Source: Methylotenera sp.
Lineage (GTDB): Bacteria > Pseudomonadota > Gammaproteobacteria > Burkholderiales > Methylophilaceae
Direction: 5' to 3'
DNA length: 64,000 nt
NCBI GenBank assembly: GCA_009693255.1
Contig: SHXQ01000001.1
Span: 98,511-162,510, forward strand
Shown here: in pieces, positions 61,923 through 64,000 of the stretch
Numbering within the stretch: position 1 is the first letter of the stretch
Layout of the letters: each line of letters begins with the position of its first letter
Program-made: the position numbers and the translations under genes
Notes under the pieces: generated by a model
What the model was told of the DNA's origin: nothing
Database searches by the model: none
What the model saw: only the letters and a program-made list of their open reading frames with translations

Positions 61923-64000
61923 CTAGTGCGCACTTTCCCAGTTATTGCCGACACCAACTTCAGCTAACAGGGCTACATCTAATTGGGCGACACTTTGCAT
62001 CAGTTTTGGTAGCATCGATTTAACTAGCACTAATTCACTGTCAGGCACTTCTAGTACTAGCTCATCGTGTACTTGCATGATGAGTTTGCTGTGCAATTTA
62101 GCCTCTTTCAGCCACAGATCTACCGCAATCATCGCCAGTTTGATTAAGTCAGCTGCTGTGCCTTGCATAGGTGCATTAATCGCCGCGCGCTCGGCGCCAG
62201 CACGCCGCATGCCATTAGGACTGTTAATTTCCGGCACCCATAAGCGGCGACCAAAATAGGTTTCTACATAACCTTTTTGTTTAGCAATTTCACGGGTGTT
62301 TTGCATATATTCGCGCACCCCAGGGTAGCGGGAAAAATAGCGCTCAATATAGCTTTGCGCTGCACCGCGCTCAATGTTTAAGTTTTGCGCTAGGCCAAAG
62401 GCGCTCATGCCATAAATCAAACCAAAGTTGATGACTTTGGCATAACGGCGTTGTTCACTATCAACCACCGCCAGATCCACACCAAAAATTTCGGCTGCGG
62501 TGTGACGGTGAATGTCTTCATTATTGGCAAAAGCTTTCAGCATGCCGGCATCTTGTGATAAATGTGCCATGATGCGTAGCTCAATTTGTGAGTAATCGGC
62601 AGATACAATCACGCTGCCCGCCGGTGCAATGAAGGCTTCACGTATGCGTCGACCTTCGGCTGAGCGTACCGGAATATTTTGCAAGTTAGGGTCTGAACTT
62701 GCCAGCCGCCCTGTGATGGCTACCGCTTGGTTATAGCTAGTATGCACACGGCCTGTGCTGGCGTTAATCATACGCGGCAGCTTATCGGTGTAGGTAGATT
62801 TAAGTTTAGCCAAGCCGCGATACTCCAGTAAAACTTTGGGTAGTGGGTGGTCTAAGGCTAATTCTTGCAACACGTCTTCATCGGTAGATGGCGCCCCTGA
62901 GGGTGTTTTTTTAGTGGGTTTAATACCGAGCTTATCAAATAAAATCTCTTGCAATTGTTTAGGTGAGGCTAGGTTGAATGGTTGTCCTGCCAGCGCATAG
63001 GCTTGGGTTTCTAGGGCGATTAATTTGGTGCCAATTTCATTACTTTGGCTATTTAGCATGGCTCTATCGATCAACACCCCGTTGCGCTCAATGGTAAACA
63101 ATACTTGCGAACTGGGCAGTTCAATGTGGCTATATATGTAGTCTAGTTTGCTATCTGCCGCAATGTGCGGATACATGGCTTGGTGCAGCTGCAGAGTAAT
63201 ATCAGCATCTTCCGCCGCATATTCAGCGGCCACTTCCACTGTTACTTGGTTAAATGTCACTTGTTTAGCGCCCTTGCCAGCGACTTCTTCAAAGGTTATG
63301 GTTTTTAAGCCTAAATGCCGTTCACTTAAGGCATCCATGCCGTGTGTTTTGTGTGACTCGAACACATAAGATTGCAGCAAAGTATCATGGGAAATGCCAT
63401 TGAGTGCAATGCCGTGATTGGCCAGTACGTGTTGATCATATTTCAGGTTTTGCCCGACTTTTTTGAGTGATGGGTTTTCTAAAATAGGCTTAATTTTAGC
63501 CAAACATTCGGCAAAATTAAGTTGTTCCGGGGCATCAAAATAATCATGCTTAAGCGGTAAATAAGCTGCACTACCAGCTTCAACGCTGAAAGACATGCCG
63601 ACAATCTTAGCGGTCATGGGGTCTAGTGAGGTCGTTTCTGTATCAAAGCTAATGAGTTCAGCAACACTCATTTTTGCCAGCCAGCGGTCTAGCTGATCAT
63701 GCGTTAGTACGGTGTCGTAGTGACGGCTAGTGTTTGCGCTATGTGGCGTGATAGCAAACATATCGGCTGTTTGGCTATGTGCTAGTGGTGCGTTGCTTAC
63801 CGCCAGCACTGGCTTATTGTCCTGCATATAATCTAATTCTCGCCGCCAGTTTTTAAACTCAAAGCGATCAAATAACTCAGCAAGCTTAACTTTATTGAGG
63901 GCTTGTGGCGCAAGGTTAGACAGATTTTCTTGAATGCCAATATCGCAACGAATGGTGATGAGCTCGCGTGCGGTGGGTAACCAAGGCAAGGCTTTGCGTA
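61923..64000 (-). CDS. polA: DNA polymerase I, 3' part (5' end beyond window)
   Basis: Exonuclease domain FDTETTSLDPMTAKIVGMSFS; polymerase DYSQIELRIMAHLS, VHDELVLEVP; the ORF track start is not a genuine start. Confidence 0.96.
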   Translation of the reverse strand, partial: RKALPWLPTARELITIRCDIGIQENLSNLAPQALNKVKLAELFDRFEFKNWRRELDYMQDNKPVLAVSNAPLAHSQTADMFAITPHSANTSRHYDTVLTHDQLDRWLAKMSVAELISFDTETTSLDPMTAKIVGMSFSVEAGSAAYLPLKHDYFDAPEQLNFAECLAKIKPILENPSLKKVGQNLKYDQHVLANHGIALNGISHDTLLQSYVFESHKTHGMDALSERHLGLKTITFEEVAGKGAKQVTFNQVTVEVAAEYAAEDADITLQLHQAMYPHIAADSKLDYIYSHIELPSSQVLFTIERNGVLIDRAMLNSQSNEIGTKLIALETQAYALAGQPFNLASPKQLQEILFDKLGIKPTKKTPSGAPSTDEDVLQELALDHPLPKVLLEYRGLAKLKSTYTDKLPRMINASTGRVHTSYNQAVAITGRLASSDPNLQNIPVRSAEGRRIREAFIAPAGSVIVSADYSQIELRIMAHLSQDAGMLKAFANNEDIHRHTAAEIFGVDLAVVDSEQRRYAKVINFGLIYGMSAFGLAQNLNIERGAAQSYIERYFSRYPGVREYMQNTREIAKQKGYVETYFGRRLWVPEINSPNGMRRAGAERAAINAPMQGTAADLIKLAMIAVDLWLKEAKLHSKLIMQVHDELVLEVPDSELVLVKSMLPKLMQSVAQLDVALLAEVGVGNNWESAH

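Overview
The window looks like a chromosomal segment from a betaproteobacterium, probably a Methylophilaceae relative; that placement is an inference from gene content and order. It contains no phage, IS element or CRISPR array. Most of it is housekeeping: pyrE (3' end), gatCAB, mreBCD-mrdA-rodA-rlpA-dacA-ybeD-lipB-lipA, gshA/gshB, an apbE cassette, lysA, purU, ispH, nudB, nadA, mpl, metH, torF-glnK-amt, lgt, coq7, ctpA, dinG, tsaB-rimI, proS, queA, tRNA-Leu, a caa3-type cox cluster and polA (partial). The strongest candidate for an undescribed system is a three-gene minus-strand operon at 51437-56457. It encodes (i) an FAD/NAD(P) oxidoreductase fused to two cNMP-binding domains and a 16-Cys four-cluster ferredoxin, (ii) a b-type membrane protein, and (iii) an FHA domain joined through one TM helix to a decaheme c-type cytochrome. 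Other notable signals are a sigma54-type promoter ahead of torF-glnK-amt, two perfect inverted repeats around a putative promoter between the redox operon and the cox operon (one resembles a RegA/PrrA box), several decaying genes (DUF4124, pilY1, HIT, comM, SLT) including two linked to type IV pili/competence, a UDG-like protein lacking catalytic motifs, two REP-like hairpins, and two small genes missed by the ORF track (lptM-like and a cox-associated 37-aa protein).
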